From Acidimicrobiaceae bacterium (GTDB taxonomy: Bacteria > Actinomycetota > Acidimicrobiia > Acidimicrobiales > RAAP-2): 40,933 nucleotides of DNA. Under the pieces are notes generated by a model, which saw only the letters and a list, made by a program, of their open reading frames with translations, had not been told where the DNA came from and did no database searches. Positions 15,804 to 26,246 of this stretch are shown here, in pieces. The stretch lies in NCBI GenBank assembly GCA_003136415.1, contig PLEI01000074.1:1-40933 (forward strand). The letters run 5' to 3'. Positions within the stretch are counted from its first letter, which is position 1. The number at the start of each line of letters is the position of its first letter. Both the position numbers and the translations under genes were made by a program.

Positions 15804-15882
15804 TCAGTTAATTAAACCCTAATGGAAACGGCTTGGCTCGACCAAAGGTGACCAGGCCGATCGAACCCACCGGGAGGATCTC

Positions 15883-16569
15883 ATGGCTATTGTCGTTCGC
15901 AATGTTCAACGAACAGACTTGGAACTCGTTGATGCGCTCGGACAATTTGGTGTCGCCACCATCCACGAGGCCCAGGGCCGCCGTGGTTTGCTCAGTGCCT
16001 CCCTCAGACCGATCTATCGTCCCGTTCGGATCTCGGGTACCGCGTTGACTTGCGAAGTCGCACCCGGTGATAACTGGTCGATTCACGTAGCGGTCGAACA
16101 ATCCAAACCCGGGGACATACTGATCGTGACGCCCACCAGCCCCTGCGACGACGGGTACTTCGGTGAATTGCTCGCCACGAGTCTGATTGCGCACGGTGTG
16201 CGAGGGCTCGTGATCGACGCGGGAGTACGCGACGTCGCCGAGTTGACCGCGATGAAATTCCCGGTGTGGTCACGAACTATCTACGCCCAGGGAACCGTCA
16301 AAGAGACTCCCGGTAACGTGCAAACGCCCATCGTCTGCTCGGGCGCCTATATTCGCCCGGGAGACGTCATCGTTGCCGATGACGACGGTGTCGTGGTCGT
16401 CGCGCGAGACGACGCCGAGATGGTTCGTGCGGCCAGTCAAGTGCGCGAGGACAACGAGCACGACAAGAGACTGCGCCTGGCTAGCGGTGAGCTCGGTTTG
16501 GACATGTACGCCATGCGCGACAAGCTCGAACAGCGGGGACTTCGTTACGTGGACGGGAATGACGCGTGA
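15883..16569 (+). CDS. ligK: 4-carboxy-4-hydroxy-2-oxoadipate aldolase / oxaloacetate decarboxylase
   Basis: A 228-residue class II, metal-dependent aldolase of the RraA-like fold. It catalyses the last step of protocatechuate 4,5-cleavage, splitting 4-carboxy-4-hydroxy-2-oxoadipate into pyruvate and oxaloacetate. Family blocks are [15 protein letters not shown], the metal and substrate region [21 protein letters not shown] followed by VRDV, and the C-terminal [19 protein letters not shown] typical of LigK rather than plain RraA. The ATG follows GGGAGGATCTC. It is the first gene of the operon although it encodes the last step. Its TGA overlaps the ligU GTG. Confidence 0.92.
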   Translation: MAIVVRNVQRTDLELVDALGQFGVATIHEAQGRRGLLSASLRPIYRPVRISGTALTCEVAPGDNWSIHVAVEQSKPGDILIVTPTSPCDDGYFGELLATSLIAHGVRGLVIDAGVRDVAELTAMKFPVWSRTIYAQGTVKETPGNVQTPIVCSGAYIRPGDVIVADDDGVVVVARDDAEMVRAASQVREDNEHDKRLRLASGELGLDMYAMRDKLEQRGLRYVDGNDA

Positions 16570-17663
16570 GCTCACAACGGGCGATTCGCTGCTCCGTGAT
16601 GCGGGGAGGAACATCGAAGGGTCTGTACTTTCACACCACGGACCTCCCCTCGGATACTGCGACTCGCGACGCCGTCTTGCTCGCGGCAATGGGGTCGCCG
16701 GATCTGCGCGAAATTGATGGAATGGGTGGCGCCCACCCGTTGACCTCGAAGGTCGCTGTCGTGAATGCATCGTCTCGCGACGACGCTGACGTCGACTACC
16801 TCTTCTTGCAGGTGTGGCCCGATCGTGCGGAAGTTTCGGACAGTCAAAACTGTGGAAACCTGCTCGCGGGCGTCGGACCCTTCGCCATCGAGGAAGGACT
16901 CGTGGCGCCGGGTGAGCAGATCACCGACGTGCGTATCTGGATGGCGAACACCCAGAGCCTCGCCGTCGCGCGCGTGCAAACACCCGATGGCGAAGTCTGT
17001 TACGACGGGGATGCCCATATCGATGGCGTGCCCGGAACCAGTGCGCCCATCCCCATCGAATTTCTCAATATCGCCGGTTCAACGTGCGGCAGTCTGCTCC
17101 CCACGGCGCACCCCGTTGACATCATTGACGGAGTCCGCGTCACCTGCATTGACAATGGGATGCCCGTCGTTTGTATCAAGGCTCACGACTTGGGACTCAC
17201 CGGTTACGAGACACCGAGTGAAATCGAGTCGAACGCCGACCTCTGCGATCGAGTTGAGCGAATTCGACTGCGGGCCGGCCACTTAATGAACTTGGGCGAC
17301 GTCACCACGGCGACAATTCCCAAGATGAGTCTTATCGCTCCGGCACAGCACGGGGGCACCGTCGCGACGCGAACCTTCATTCCCAAAAGAGTGCACGAGG
17401 CAATTGGCGTCTTCGGCGCGGTCTCCGTGGCGACCGCGTGCTTGGTCCCCGGCTCCGTGGCCCACGACGTCGCCGGACTCAACACGCCACCGGGCCCGAC
17501 GACGATTGACGTTGAACACCCCACCGGATACTTCAGTGTCTCGATGAACGTGTCCCTCGAGGACGAAACGGTGCACGTCAATTCCTCCGCGCTCCTGCGC
17601 ACGGCGCGACTCTTGATGCGCGGTGATGTCTTCGTGCCAACCGCCATTTGGAGGGACTCGTGA
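16566..17663 (+). CDS. ligU: 4-oxalomesaconate tautomerase (PrpF family)
   Basis: A 365-residue protein of the PrpF/AcnD-accessory isomerase fold. In protocatechuate 4,5-cleavage it interconverts tautomers of 4-oxalomesaconate before hydration. The N-terminal [14 protein letters not shown] block and the [21 protein letters not shown] region, with the family Cys, are clear; [11 protein letters not shown] and a C-terminal [11 protein letters not shown] block also fit. The GTG start at 16566 overlaps the ligK stop (GTGA), suggesting translational coupling. Related PrpF proteins act on methylaconitate, but the setting among ligK, J, I, A, B and C supports the LigU/GalD role. Confidence 0.9.
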   Translation: MSSQRAIRCSVMRGGTSKGLYFHTTDLPSDTATRDAVLLAAMGSPDLREIDGMGGAHPLTSKVAVVNASSRDDADVDYLFLQVWPDRAEVSDSQNCGNLLAGVGPFAIEEGLVAPGEQITDVRIWMANTQSLAVARVQTPDGEVCYDGDAHIDGVPGTSAPIPIEFLNIAGSTCGSLLPTAHPVDIIDGVRVTCIDNGMPVVCIKAHDLGLTGYETPSEIESNADLCDRVERIRLRAGHLMNLGDVTTATIPKMSLIAPAQHGGTVATRTFIPKRVHEAIGVFGAVSVATACLVPGSVAHDVAGLNTPPGPTTIDVEHPTGYFSVSMNVSLEDETVHVNSSALLRTARLLMRGDVFVPTAIWRDS

Positions 17664-18679
17664 TCATCGACTGCCACGGCCACTACACGACGGCACCCGA
17701 GGCCCACAATCTCTGGCGAAAGCTGCAGGTCAGCGCCTTCGAATCTGGGCAGACTTGCCCCCCGTACCCGGTGATCAGCGACGACGAAATCGTTGACACC
17801 ATCGAGACCAACCAGCTACGCCTCGTGCGCGAGCGCGGTGCCGACCTCACGATATTTTCACCCCGCGCGTCGGCGATGGAACACCACGTCGGAGACGAAT
17901 CGGTCAGCGTGGCGTGGTCGCGTGCGTGCAACGACCTCATTGGTCGGGTGGTCGGTCGCTTCCCCGAGACCTTTATCGGCGTGTGCCAGCTCCCCCAGTC
18001 ACCGGGTGTCCCCGTCGAAAACTCCCTCGCCGAGCTCGAACGTTGTGTTCTCGAGCTGGGCTTCGTGGGTCTCAACCTCAATCCAGATCCGAGCGGCGGA
18101 CTATGGAATGGGCTACCCCTGACGGATCATTCGTGGTATCCGGTCTACGAGAAGATGGTCGAATTGGAGGTGCCGGCAATGATCCACGTCTCGGGAAGTT
18201 GCAACCCCAACTTCCACGCCACCGGCGCCCACTACATGAATGCCGACACCACGGCGTTCATGCAGTTACTCCAGGGCGACTTGTTCAGAGACTTCCCGGA
18301 TCTGCGATTCATCATTCCCCACGGGGGTGGCGCCGTTCCCTACCACTGGGGACGGTACCGAGGTCTCGCCGACATGCTCAAGAAGCCAATTCTCTCAGAG
18401 CACCTCATGGAGAACGTCTTCTTTGACACCTGCGTCTATCACCAGCCGGGCATCGACTTGCTTTTCAAAGTCATCGACACCAAGAACATCCTTTTCGGTT
18501 CAGAAATGCTAGGTGCCGTTCGTGGGATCGATCCCGAGAGCGGTCACTATTTCGACGACACCAAGCGCTACGTCGACGCCGCAGCGCTCTCCGATGGCCA
18601 GCGTGAGATGGTGTATTCACTCAACGCCCGTCGCGTCTACCCACGACTGGACCGGACCCTGACGGCGCAAGGGAGATGA
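17660..18679 (+). CDS. ligJ: 4-oxalomesaconate hydratase (amidohydrolase family)
   Basis: A 339-residue metal-dependent hydratase that adds water to 4-oxalomesaconate to give 4-carboxy-4-hydroxy-2-oxoadipate. It is an amidohydrolase-2 TIM barrel: DCHGHY at the N-terminus (HxH metal motif), GLNLNPDPSGG, a metal-site region around MIHVSGSC, IIPHGGGAVPYHWGRYRG and the late FGSEMLG block. I chose GTG 17660, which overlaps the ligU stop and has GGAGGG 5 bases upstream; an in-frame TTG at 17648 is less likely. It has no sequence resemblance to the GalB-type hydratase, so this operon uses the Sphingobium-type LigJ. Confidence 0.9.
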   Translation: MIIDCHGHYTTAPEAHNLWRKLQVSAFESGQTCPPYPVISDDEIVDTIETNQLRLVRERGADLTIFSPRASAMEHHVGDESVSVAWSRACNDLIGRVVGRFPETFIGVCQLPQSPGVPVENSLAELERCVLELGFVGLNLNPDPSGGLWNGLPLTDHSWYPVYEKMVELEVPAMIHVSGSCNPNFHATGAHYMNADTTAFMQLLQGDLFRDFPDLRFIIPHGGGAVPYHWGRYRGLADMLKKPILSEHLMENVFFDTCVYHQPGIDLLFKVIDTKNILFGSEMLGAVRGIDPESGHYFDDTKRYVDAAALSDGQREMVYSLNARRVYPRLDRTLTAQGR

Positions 18680-18681
18680 CA

Positions 18682-19574
18682 ATGCCGAAGTTCACCGTTG
18701 ACGCTGATTGGCTTGATTTTCTCCCGAGCCCTTCTCGCCCGAATTTCACCCTCCCCGCCGGTACGGTCGATGCTCACTGTCACGTCTTTGGACCGGGAGA
18801 CCAATTCCCCTTCGTTCCAGAACGCAAGTACACTCCGTGCGACGCGGGCAAAGACACGCTTTTCGAGTTGCGTGATCGCCTCGGAGTATCGAGGAACGTG
18901 ATCGTCCAAGCTACGTGCCACGGTGCGGATAACTCGGCAATGGTCGACGCACTGCACTCCTCGCACGGTCGCGCCCGAGGAGTGGCCACCGTGCGACCCG
19001 ACGTCTCTCGTGCGCAGCTCGCCGCCATGCACGACGCGGGAGTGCGCGCCGTGAGGTTCAACTACGTACCGCGCCTCGTGGATCCCCAACCCGATGAGTA
19101 CTATCACCGAATCGTCGAGAAGATCACACCCCTGGGCTGGCACATCGTGATCTACTTCGAGGCCACCGATCTGGCTAATCGATGGAAATTCTTCACTTCA
19201 CTCGATGCCGTCGTGGTGGTCGATCACATGGGTCGTCCCGACGTCTCCCAACCCCTCGACGGGGAGGAGTTCGAGCTGTTCCTCCGACTAATTCGAGAAC
19301 ACGACAACTTCTGGGTCAAGACAACTTGTCCGGAACGACTCACCCGATCCGGACCGCCCACTTACGATGACGTCGTGCCCTTCGCGCGGCGCGTGATTGA
19401 GGAATTTCCGGATCGGGTCCTCTGGGGTACCGACTGGCCCCACCCCAACTTGAAGTTCCACATGCCCGACGACGGTGCACTGGTTGATTTCATTCCCTTC
19501 ATCGCGACCACTGAGGCTCTGCAGTACAAACTCCTAGTCGATAATCCAACGAGGCTGTACTGGGAAGGAGAGAA

Positions 19575-19581
<7 letters not shown>
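18682..19581 (+). CDS. ligI: 2-pyrone-4,6-dicarboxylate lactonase (hydrolase)
   Basis: A 299-residue amidohydrolase-type lactonase that opens 2-pyrone-4,6-dicarboxylate to 4-oxalomesaconate. Landmarks are VDAHCHVFGP near residue 30 (HxH), VRAVRFNYVPRLV, VVVVDHMGRPDVSQP, FWVKTTCPERLTR and the late WGTDWPHPNLKFHMP, which holds the conserved Asp. This set is specific for LigI. ATG 18682 has GGGAG 6 bases upstream; an earlier ATG at 18676 overlaps the ligJ stop but touches the ribosome site. The end overlaps ligA by 7 bases. Confidence 0.93.
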
Positions 19582-20809
<1,228 letters not shown>

Positions 20810-20825
20810 GGAAAGGAAAACTCGA

Positions 20826-21776
20826 ATGCGCATTGCCCTCGTGGGTGCGGGTGCCTTTGGCATCAAGCACCTTGATGCTCTCTCTCGTATTGAAGATGTC
20901 CAGATTGCGGCCGTCGCCAGTCGCACAATCGAGCAGGCCCGCGACGTGGCGACTAAGTACGGCGCGAGACTCGCCACCACTGACTTCGACGACGTGTTAC
21001 AAATGCCCGACGTCGACGCGGTGATCCTGTGCACGCCCACGCAGATGCACGCCGCACAGTCCATCGCCGCACTGCGCGCCGGCAAGCACGTGCAAGTGGA
21101 GATTCCATTGGCGGACAATTGGGATGACGCACGTCAAGTGGCTGACGTAGCTCGAACAACTGGCCTCACGTGTATGGTGGGACACACCCGACGGTTCAAT
21201 CCCTCGCACCAGTGGATCCACAATCGCATTGTCGCTGGAGAACTCTCCATCCAGCACATGGACGTTCAGACATTCTTCTTTCGGCGCACCAATATCAATG
21301 CCCTCGGTCAACCTCGCAGTTGGGTCGACAATCTACTCTGGCATCACGCGGCACACACGATCGACCTGTTCGCTTACCAGTCGCGCGAACGAATAGTTGA
21401 CGCCAACGTCATGGCCGGACCCCTCCACCCCGAGCTCCAGATCCCCATGGACATGTCCATCCAGCTCCAGAGCGAGTCGGGGCGACTCTGCACCCTCGCC
21501 CTGAGCTTCAACAACGATGGGCCGCTGGGTACTTTCTTCCGCTACATCTGCGACAACGGAACCTATATTGCGCGCTACGACGACCTCTTCACTGGGCGTG
21601 AGGAACAAGTTGACGTGACCAAAGAAGCGGTATCAATGGACGGCATCGAACTCCAAGACCGCGAATTCGTCGCCGCGATCGCGCAACACCGCTCTCCGAA
21701 TTCCTCCATCGAATCGGTTCTTGACTGCTACAACATTCTCGGACAGCTCCAGGACCAGCTGGCCCATAAGCTTTAG
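20826..21776 (+). CDS. ligC: 4-carboxy-2-hydroxymuconate-6-semialdehyde dehydrogenase
   Basis: A 316-residue Gfo/Idh/MocA-fold oxidoreductase. In this pathway LigC oxidises the hemiacetal form of the ring-cleavage product to 2-pyrone-4,6-dicarboxylate with NADP. The N-terminal Rossmann motif is ALVGAGAFGIKHLDAL; ILCTPTQMHAAQSIAALRAGKHVQVEIPLA is the second cofactor block. RSWVDNLLWHHAAHTIDLFAYQ contains the catalytic-region histidines typical of LigC. The ribosome site AAGGAAAGGA lies 7-8 bases before ATG 20826. It is the last gene of the operon; its stop overlaps that of a convergent TetR gene by 4 bases. Confidence 0.93.
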   Translation: MRIALVGAGAFGIKHLDALSRIEDVQIAAVASRTIEQARDVATKYGARLATTDFDDVLQMPDVDAVILCTPTQMHAAQSIAALRAGKHVQVEIPLADNWDDARQVADVARTTGLTCMVGHTRRFNPSHQWIHNRIVAGELSIQHMDVQTFFFRRTNINALGQPRSWVDNLLWHHAAHTIDLFAYQSRERIVDANVMAGPLHPELQIPMDMSIQLQSESGRLCTLALSFNNDGPLGTFFRYICDNGTYIARYDDLFTGREEQVDVTKEAVSMDGIELQDREFVAAIAQHRSPNSSIESVLDCYNILGQLQDQLAHKL

Positions 21777-22435
21777 GAGTCGGTGCTCGTCAGATACTCA
21801 ATGACCACGTCGCCGATTCTTTTGCGATAGATCTGGCGCCGCTTCGGTTCCACGAGATCGCGTCCGAAATTCGCCTTGAAGGTATAGCGATTGTTGATAC
21901 GAAAAAAGCAGTACGAACTAATCAGCATGTGAAGATCCGGCGCGTCAATGTTGCGTCTGAAGACGCCCTCGGCGCGACCGCGCTCGAGTGACTTCTTCAG
22001 CATCTTCAGAATTGGCCGATCCAATCCTGGGAAGCCGTCGGCGGCCGTCACGAACTGGGCCCCCTGCATGTTCTCGTAACTCACCAGGCGACTGAAGGTC
22101 GGATTCGCTTCGTGACGATCGAAAGTGAATTCGGCCAACTGGCGTATTGCGGTAACGGGATCAAGACTCTCGACATCAACGTTCTGTTCGGTGACGCGAA
22201 TATCCTCGTAGGCCTTCGCCAGGACCGCGACGTAGAGACGTTCCTTGGAACCGAAGTAGTAGTAGATCATGCGCTTTGTCGTGCGAGTTTTCGCCGCAAT
22301 TTCGTCGACTCGCGCTCCCGCGAAACCTCGATTAGCGAACTCGTCGGTTGCCACTTCCAGTATCTCCTGCTTCGTGCGCTCAGGATCGCGCAAACGTGGT
22401 CCGCTCCTCGACTGTCTGGTTCCGCCCACGGTCAT
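21773..22435 (-). CDS. TetR-family transcriptional regulator, candidate lig/van regulator
   Basis: A 220-residue TetR protein. The DNA-binding domain reads RTKQEILEVATDEFANRGF, then the helix-turn-helix VDEIAAKTRTTKRMIYYYFGSKERLY (about residues 43-68, given here in outline). The C-terminal part is of the kind found in regulators of aromatic degradation, with no ligand assigned. It is convergent with ligC and shares 4 bases with it. The ATG has an AAGGAG ribosome site. Being the only regulator in the 7-22 kb island, it is the natural candidate for control of the lig, van or liv genes, but I found no operator shared between their promoter regions. Confidence 0.92.
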   Translation of the reverse strand: MTVGGTRQSRSGPRLRDPERTKQEILEVATDEFANRGFAGARVDEIAAKTRTTKRMIYYYFGSKERLYVAVLAKAYEDIRVTEQNVDVESLDPVTAIRQLAEFTFDRHEANPTFSRLVSYENMQGAQFVTAADGFPGLDRPILKMLKKSLERGRAEGVFRRNIDAPDLHMLISSYCFFRINNRYTFKANFGRDLVEPKRRQIYRKRIGDVVIEYLTSTDS

Positions 22436-22911
22436 GATGCTCCTTCACTCGTGCTGCCACCTCGTGCTCCAGTCAACAACTCACGACTCCGACGTCGGGT
22501 GACGCTCGCTCTCGTCCAAAAACCCGAGCGATAGTGCTCTAGTCGAGGAGTGGTGCGCAACAACGGAGAAGTAGTCACTATTTAGAACATCTACCAAGTT
22601 AGCCAGTGCAGCGTCCGGAAGCGGCGGCATTCAACCAACGCTGGCACGAGGAAGTCGTCGAGCGAGGAATACGCACGTAGTACCCCGACGCGATGCCTGG
22701 TCCCCACCGATGCCGCTATTCCTTAAAATCGTGTCGCGTCGTCCACGACGACGTCGCCCGTCGTAGTGAGGTCCATTCGCCGGTGCCGCTCAGAACGAAC
22801 TACTACGCAACTTCGTCACTATTCAACCGTGGAACTTTCGACTCGACAGTGAACCAATCTCGTGCGGATCATCTCCACCAAGTGCTCTCCACGAAGGTGA
22901 AATACTGAGGG
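22436..22911. other. Intergenic region, 476 bases, no gene recognised
   Basis: Short open frames here look random and lack ribosome sites. The stretch must contain the promoter of the TetR gene at its left end and of the methyltransferase gene at its right end. No clear repeat, RNA or operator was found. Confidence 0.4.
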
Positions 22912-23634
22912 ATGGCGCAATACGATGTCTTCGCGCGGTTCTACGACGCCGTCAATGGCGAGCCCGAAGATCGCATCTCGCAAATCCTCGACTACATCGC
23001 GCTGTTTCGCCCCGACGCGCATTCCGTGCTCGAACTGGGATGCGGCACCGGCGCCATCCTGGCCGGACTCGGCTCAGGGTTCTCTCTCACCGGCATGGAC
23101 GTGTCCGAAGCGATGCTCACCCACGCCCGACGCCGCAGCCCCGGAGCGCGTCTGATTCACGGCGACATCACTTCCTTCTCACTCGACACGAAGTTCGATG
23201 TCGTCATCAGCGTGTACGACACCATCAATCACGTGATCACCTTCGACGGCTGGAAGAAAGTATTCGCCAACGTCGCCGCTCATCTGCACGAAGGTGGCCT
23301 CTTCATCTTCGACCTCAACCCCGTGGGGCGGCTGCGTGACTTGGGCGACATGGCGCCGTGGGTGTACGACTTCGACGGCCATACGCTCATCATGGACGTT
23401 GATTTCACCGACGAACCGCTCGCTCGGTGGAACATTCGAATTTTTGAGAAACAGCGGGACGCCACGTATCGCCAGCATCGCGAAACCATTCTCGAGCTCG
23501 CGGTCGCCCTCGATCAGGTTCGCGACGCCCTCGCGCCCAACTTCCTCATCCTCGCGGAATCCGACACCCAGGGGTCGCGACCAACTGACGGGTCCGCCCG
23601 CGCCCTCTTCGTCGCACAACGGGTGGGGGCTTAA
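22912..23634 (+). CDS. Class I SAM-dependent methyltransferase
   Basis: A 240-residue methyltransferase with the class I Rossmann-like fold. Motif I is SVLELGCGTGAIL at about residues 38-50, followed by the acidic LTGMDVSEAML (motif II) and RLIHGDITSFSL. FDVVISVYDTINHV corresponds to motif IV and LHEGGLFIFDLNP to motif VI. The substrate cannot be named; this type is often annotated as methyltransferase domain 25 or 11. ATG 22912 follows GAGGG directly. It is convergent with msrA, 27 bases away, and appears to be a single-gene unit. Confidence 0.88.
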   Translation: MAQYDVFARFYDAVNGEPEDRISQILDYIALFRPDAHSVLELGCGTGAILAGLGSGFSLTGMDVSEAMLTHARRRSPGARLIHGDITSFSLDTKFDVVISVYDTINHVITFDGWKKVFANVAAHLHEGGLFIFDLNPVGRLRDLGDMAPWVYDFDGHTLIMDVDFTDEPLARWNIRIFEKQRDATYRQHRETILELAVALDQVRDALAPNFLILAESDTQGSRPTDGSARALFVAQRVGA

Positions 23635-23661
23635 GAAAAAGCCGCGGGTCAACTGCTGAAA

Positions 23662-24189
23662 CTACGACGCGGGAGTCGCCGAGTCGCTGCGACGCGGCAA
23701 CACCCAGCCCGGACGAGCGAAGTGGCACGTGTACCCGTTGGGGATGCGCTCGAGATAATCCTGGTGCTCGGGTTCGCCCTCCCAGAACGGGCCCGCGGGC
23801 ACCACCTCCGTGACAACGCGGCCCGGCCAGAGGCCCGACACCTCGACGTCGGCGATGGTGTCCTCGGCCACGTGCCGCTGCTCATCATCGACGTAGAAGA
23901 TGGCCGAGCGATAACTCATGCCTCGGTCATTTCCCTGCCGGTTAGGCGTGGTCGGGTCGTGAATCTGGAAGAAGAATTCGAGGATCTTCCGGTAGGAGGT
24001 CAACGAAGGATCAAACACGATTTCGATCGCTTCGGCGTGAGTTCCGTGGTTGCGGTACGTCGCATTCGCGACGTCACCGCCGCTGTACCCCACGCGAGTG
24101 CTCACCACACCCGGGCGACGACGAATCAGGTCCTGCATTCCCCAGAAACAGCCGCCCGCCAGAATCGCCGTCTCGGTCGCGTCGCTCAT
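23662..24189 (-). CDS. msrA: Peptide-methionine (S)-S-oxide reductase
   Basis: A 175-residue MsrA that reduces the S form of methionine sulfoxide in proteins. The catalytic Cys14 sits in the hallmark GGCFWGMQ, followed by [38 protein letters not shown] and YRSAIFYVD, all diagnostic. No further cysteine is obvious in the C-terminal tail, so resolution may use an external thiol. Its ATG overlaps the msrB stop (ATGA), so the two are one unit with msrB first. Confidence 0.95.
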   Translation of the reverse strand: MSDATETAILAGGCFWGMQDLIRRRPGVVSTRVGYSGGDVANATYRNHGTHAEAIEIVFDPSLTSYRKILEFFFQIHDPTTPNRQGNDRGMSYRSAIFYVDDEQRHVAEDTIADVEVSGLWPGRVVTEVVPAGPFWEGEPEHQDYLERIPNGYTCHFARPGWVLPRRSDSATPAS

Positions 24190-24659
24190 TGTGGTATCCC
24201 TTCATTCGTCAAGTAGTCCCCCAACAGGCGACGGTACTGCCCGTAACCCTCAGTCTCAAGATCTTCGTACGCTACGAATCTAAGGGCGGCGGAGTTGATG
24301 CAGTACCGCAGGCCGCCCGCTTCGGTGGGACCGTCGGTGAAGACGTGCCCCAGGTGAGAGTCGGCGTTCGTGGAGCGCACCTCGGTCCTCACCATGGTAA
24401 AGCTGCCGTCGCTCTCTTCCTTCACATTTTCTGGAGCGAGGGGTGCGGTGAAGCTGGGCCAACCACATCTGCTGTCGTACTTCTGGGTGGACGCGAACAG
24501 CGGATCCCCCGACACCACGTCGACGTAGATTCCGGCTTCCCTCAGATCCCAAAACTCATTGTTGAATGCCGGCTCGGTGGCGTTCTCTTGAGTGACCTGG
24601 TACTGCCGGGACGTCAACCGGGAAATCGCCTCGGCGCTGACTGGATATCGCACTGACAC
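24186..24659 (-). CDS. msrB: Peptide-methionine (R)-S-oxide reductase
   Basis: A 157-residue MsrB acting on the R form of methionine sulfoxide. The catalytic Cys120 is in [13 protein letters not shown]; the resolving Cys is probably Cys65 in [18 protein letters not shown] is also diagnostic. The two CxxC pairs that bind structural zinc in many MsrBs are absent (VVSGDPLF stands where CxxCG would be), so this is the zinc-free type. The start is GTG 24659 with AGGAG 5 bases upstream. It lies 93 bases after a cytochrome b gene on the same strand. Confidence 0.95.
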   Translation of the reverse strand: MSVRYPVSAEAISRLTSRQYQVTQENATEPAFNNEFWDLREAGIYVDVVSGDPLFASTQKYDSRCGWPSFTAPLAPENVKEESDGSFTMVRTEVRSTNADSHLGHVFTDGPTEAGGLRYCINSAALRFVAYEDLETEGYGQYRRLLGDYLTNEGIPQ

Positions 24660-24752
24660 AACTGCTCCTTTGAAATGGACAGGTCCACTGTCTCGCGGCC
24701 CGCGGCCCGCGGCAGCGTTACACCGAGTGAACCCGGAGGTCGAGACGACGAA

Positions 24753-25379
24753 CTACGTCGCCGACTCTTCGTCGACCCACTCCTTGGCGTGGGTCTGAGC
24801 CCATTTCTCGCTGACGGTGCCCTTGAGCATCGACACCATCGCCTCACGGTGAGTCAGCGCCATGAAGATGTGACCCGCCACCACGACGAAGACCGCGAAA
24901 GCCCAGAAGTCGTGCGTGACGGTCGCACCCTCGCGCCAGGACACGGGGAAGAATCGGAACCACTGCAGGACGTATCCGGAGACCCACAGCACGATAATGG
25001 CCGCGCCGATGAATAGGCCATTGGCCTTCTGCCCCGGATTGTATTTGTCCAAGTCAATTCTCTCGCGTCCAAGAGTCCACAGCCAGCGCAACTCGGCCTT
25101 GGACCAGTAACTGCAGCGGTGCAGATCCTGGCGCATCCGACGCCCCCACGGCCCCAGCAGCGACACCACGATGGGTAGCGGCAACATCAGACCCGTCCAG
25201 AGATGAATCTCTTGAATTTCGTGGCGCGGAAAGATAACGCCAAAGAACGAACCGAAGTACAGCGGGATGCCGGTGAATATCAGGGCCCCGAAGAGAAGCG
25301 CATTGAGCCAATGGACGCTGCGCTGCACGCCATCAAAGCGCAACAACCGCACCACGGGAGAACTCCGCGTCGTCGTCAC
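24753..25379 (-). CDS. Cytochrome b561-type membrane subunit, partner of the Moco oxidoreductase
   Basis: A 208-residue four-helix membrane protein of the formate-dehydrogenase-gamma / cytochrome b561 type. Candidate haem-ligand histidines occur in VQRSVHWLNALLFGALIFTG (first helix), HEIQEIHLWTGL, and the last helix region THDFWAFAVFVVVAGHIFM. I chose GTG 25379, which overlaps the stop of the upstream molybdopterin gene (GTGA); the longer open frame runs inside that gene. Its likely job is to pass electrons from membrane quinols to the exported molybdopterin subunit. It is not the ferric-reductase-like MsrQ fold, so only the role, not the family, would be shared with MsrQ. Confidence 0.82.
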   Translation of the reverse strand: MTTTRSSPVVRLLRFDGVQRSVHWLNALLFGALIFTGIPLYFGSFFGVIFPRHEIQEIHLWTGLMLPLPIVVSLLGPWGRRMRQDLHRCSYWSKAELRWLWTLGRERIDLDKYNPGQKANGLFIGAAIIVLWVSGYVLQWFRFFPVSWREGATVTHDFWAFAVFVVVAGHIFMALTHREAMVSMLKGTVSEKWAQTHAKEWVDEESAT

Positions 25380-26089
25380 GACAGGCGCGGCGTGGGGTTC
25401 GTCACTCCGGTCGAACCGTCCAGCCATCCATTGACTGGATAACCGTTCTGCTCCCAGAAGCCGGGCTCCACGTGGTTCACTACGCGAATGCCCGACAGCC
25501 ACTTGAGCGACTTGTATCCGTACATCTGGGGAACCACCAGTCGCACCGGACCCCCGTGCTCGCGGGTGACCGTCTGGCCGTACATTTCGTAGGCAACGAT
25601 GACGTCGGCGAGATGAGCCTGGTCGATCAACAGACTTTCGGAGTCGGTGTTGTCGTAGGAATCGAAACTGACCGCCACCGCATCGGAATGCGCACCCACC
25701 ATCTTCAAGATGTGTGACAGCGGCACTCCCTTCCAGGGAACATTGTTCACTCGCCAACCAGTGACGCACTGGAAGCCTTTCACCATGTGAATCGACGGCA
25801 GCGATTGGAGGTCGGAAAAGGAGAGCGTCAGGGGCGTGTCGACCAGGCCGCTCACCTTGAGTTGATACTTGTCGGTGCTGATAGTGGGGAATCCGCCCGA
25901 AATCGTATAAATGCGAAAGTGATCGCCCCCGGGCAGCAGCGAGGCGATGCCCGAACCGAGTTTGTTGCCCACGAGCTTTTGCACCTGTGATCCGAAGGCC
26001 ACGCCGGCGGCGCCGAGAGCCACCAAGCCAAGAAACATCCGGCGCCCGACGGGGGTCTTGCCGGCCCTCACTAGTGACTCGTCGTTCAT
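25376..26089 (-). CDS. Tat-exported molybdopterin-dependent oxidoreductase (sulfite oxidase / MsrP-like fold)
   Basis: A 237-residue protein of the sulfite-oxidase molybdopterin family. The twin-arginine leader VGRRMFLGLVALGAAGVAFG (RR at 16-17) indicates folded export. The molybdenum-ligand cysteine is Cys108 in GFQCVTGW, and the fold blocks GVPLSHILKMVG, GGPVRLVVPQMYGYKSLKWL and the C-terminal GFWEQNGYPVNGWL are clear. It precedes and overlaps a cytochrome b gene, and msrB-msrA follow on the same strand. That context suggests periplasmic methionine-sulfoxide reduction, as with MsrP, but other small sulfoxide or sulfite substrates remain possible. A strong ribosome site GGGAGGTGCG precedes the ATG. 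Confidence 0.88.
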   Translation of the reverse strand: MNDESLVRAGKTPVGRRMFLGLVALGAAGVAFGSQVQKLVGNKLGSGIASLLPGGDHFRIYTISGGFPTISTDKYQLKVSGLVDTPLTLSFSDLQSLPSIHMVKGFQCVTGWRVNNVPWKGVPLSHILKMVGAHSDAVAVSFDSYDNTDSESLLIDQAHLADVIVAYEMYGQTVTREHGGPVRLVVPQMYGYKSLKWLSGIRVVNHVEPGFWEQNGYPVNGWLDGSTGVTNPTPRLS

Positions 26090-26230
26090 CGCACCTCCCT
26101 TTGCTCTTTCAGTCTCGAAGGGGACCCGGGTGTTACAGATTTTTGAAAACTCTTCTGTTCAGCACGTTAAACGTATTCGGGCCGCCGAGTAACGGAAGTA
26201 GAGACCTGCGGCCGCGTCGCGCCAGCGCCC

Positions 26231-26236
26231 TAGAAT
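26231..26236 (+). promoter_or_regulatory. Candidate -10 box of the GNAT gene
   Basis: TAGAAT lies 10 bases before ATG 26247, so the transcript would have a leader of only a few bases. No Shine-Dalgarno sequence is visible in between. Confidence 0.4.
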
Positions 26237-26246
26237 CGTTGCCCGG

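Noticed and set aside
24753..25379. MsrQ identity for the cytochrome b gene
   Set aside because: The helix and histidine pattern is that of b561/formate-dehydrogenase-gamma proteins, not the ferric-reductase-like MsrQ.
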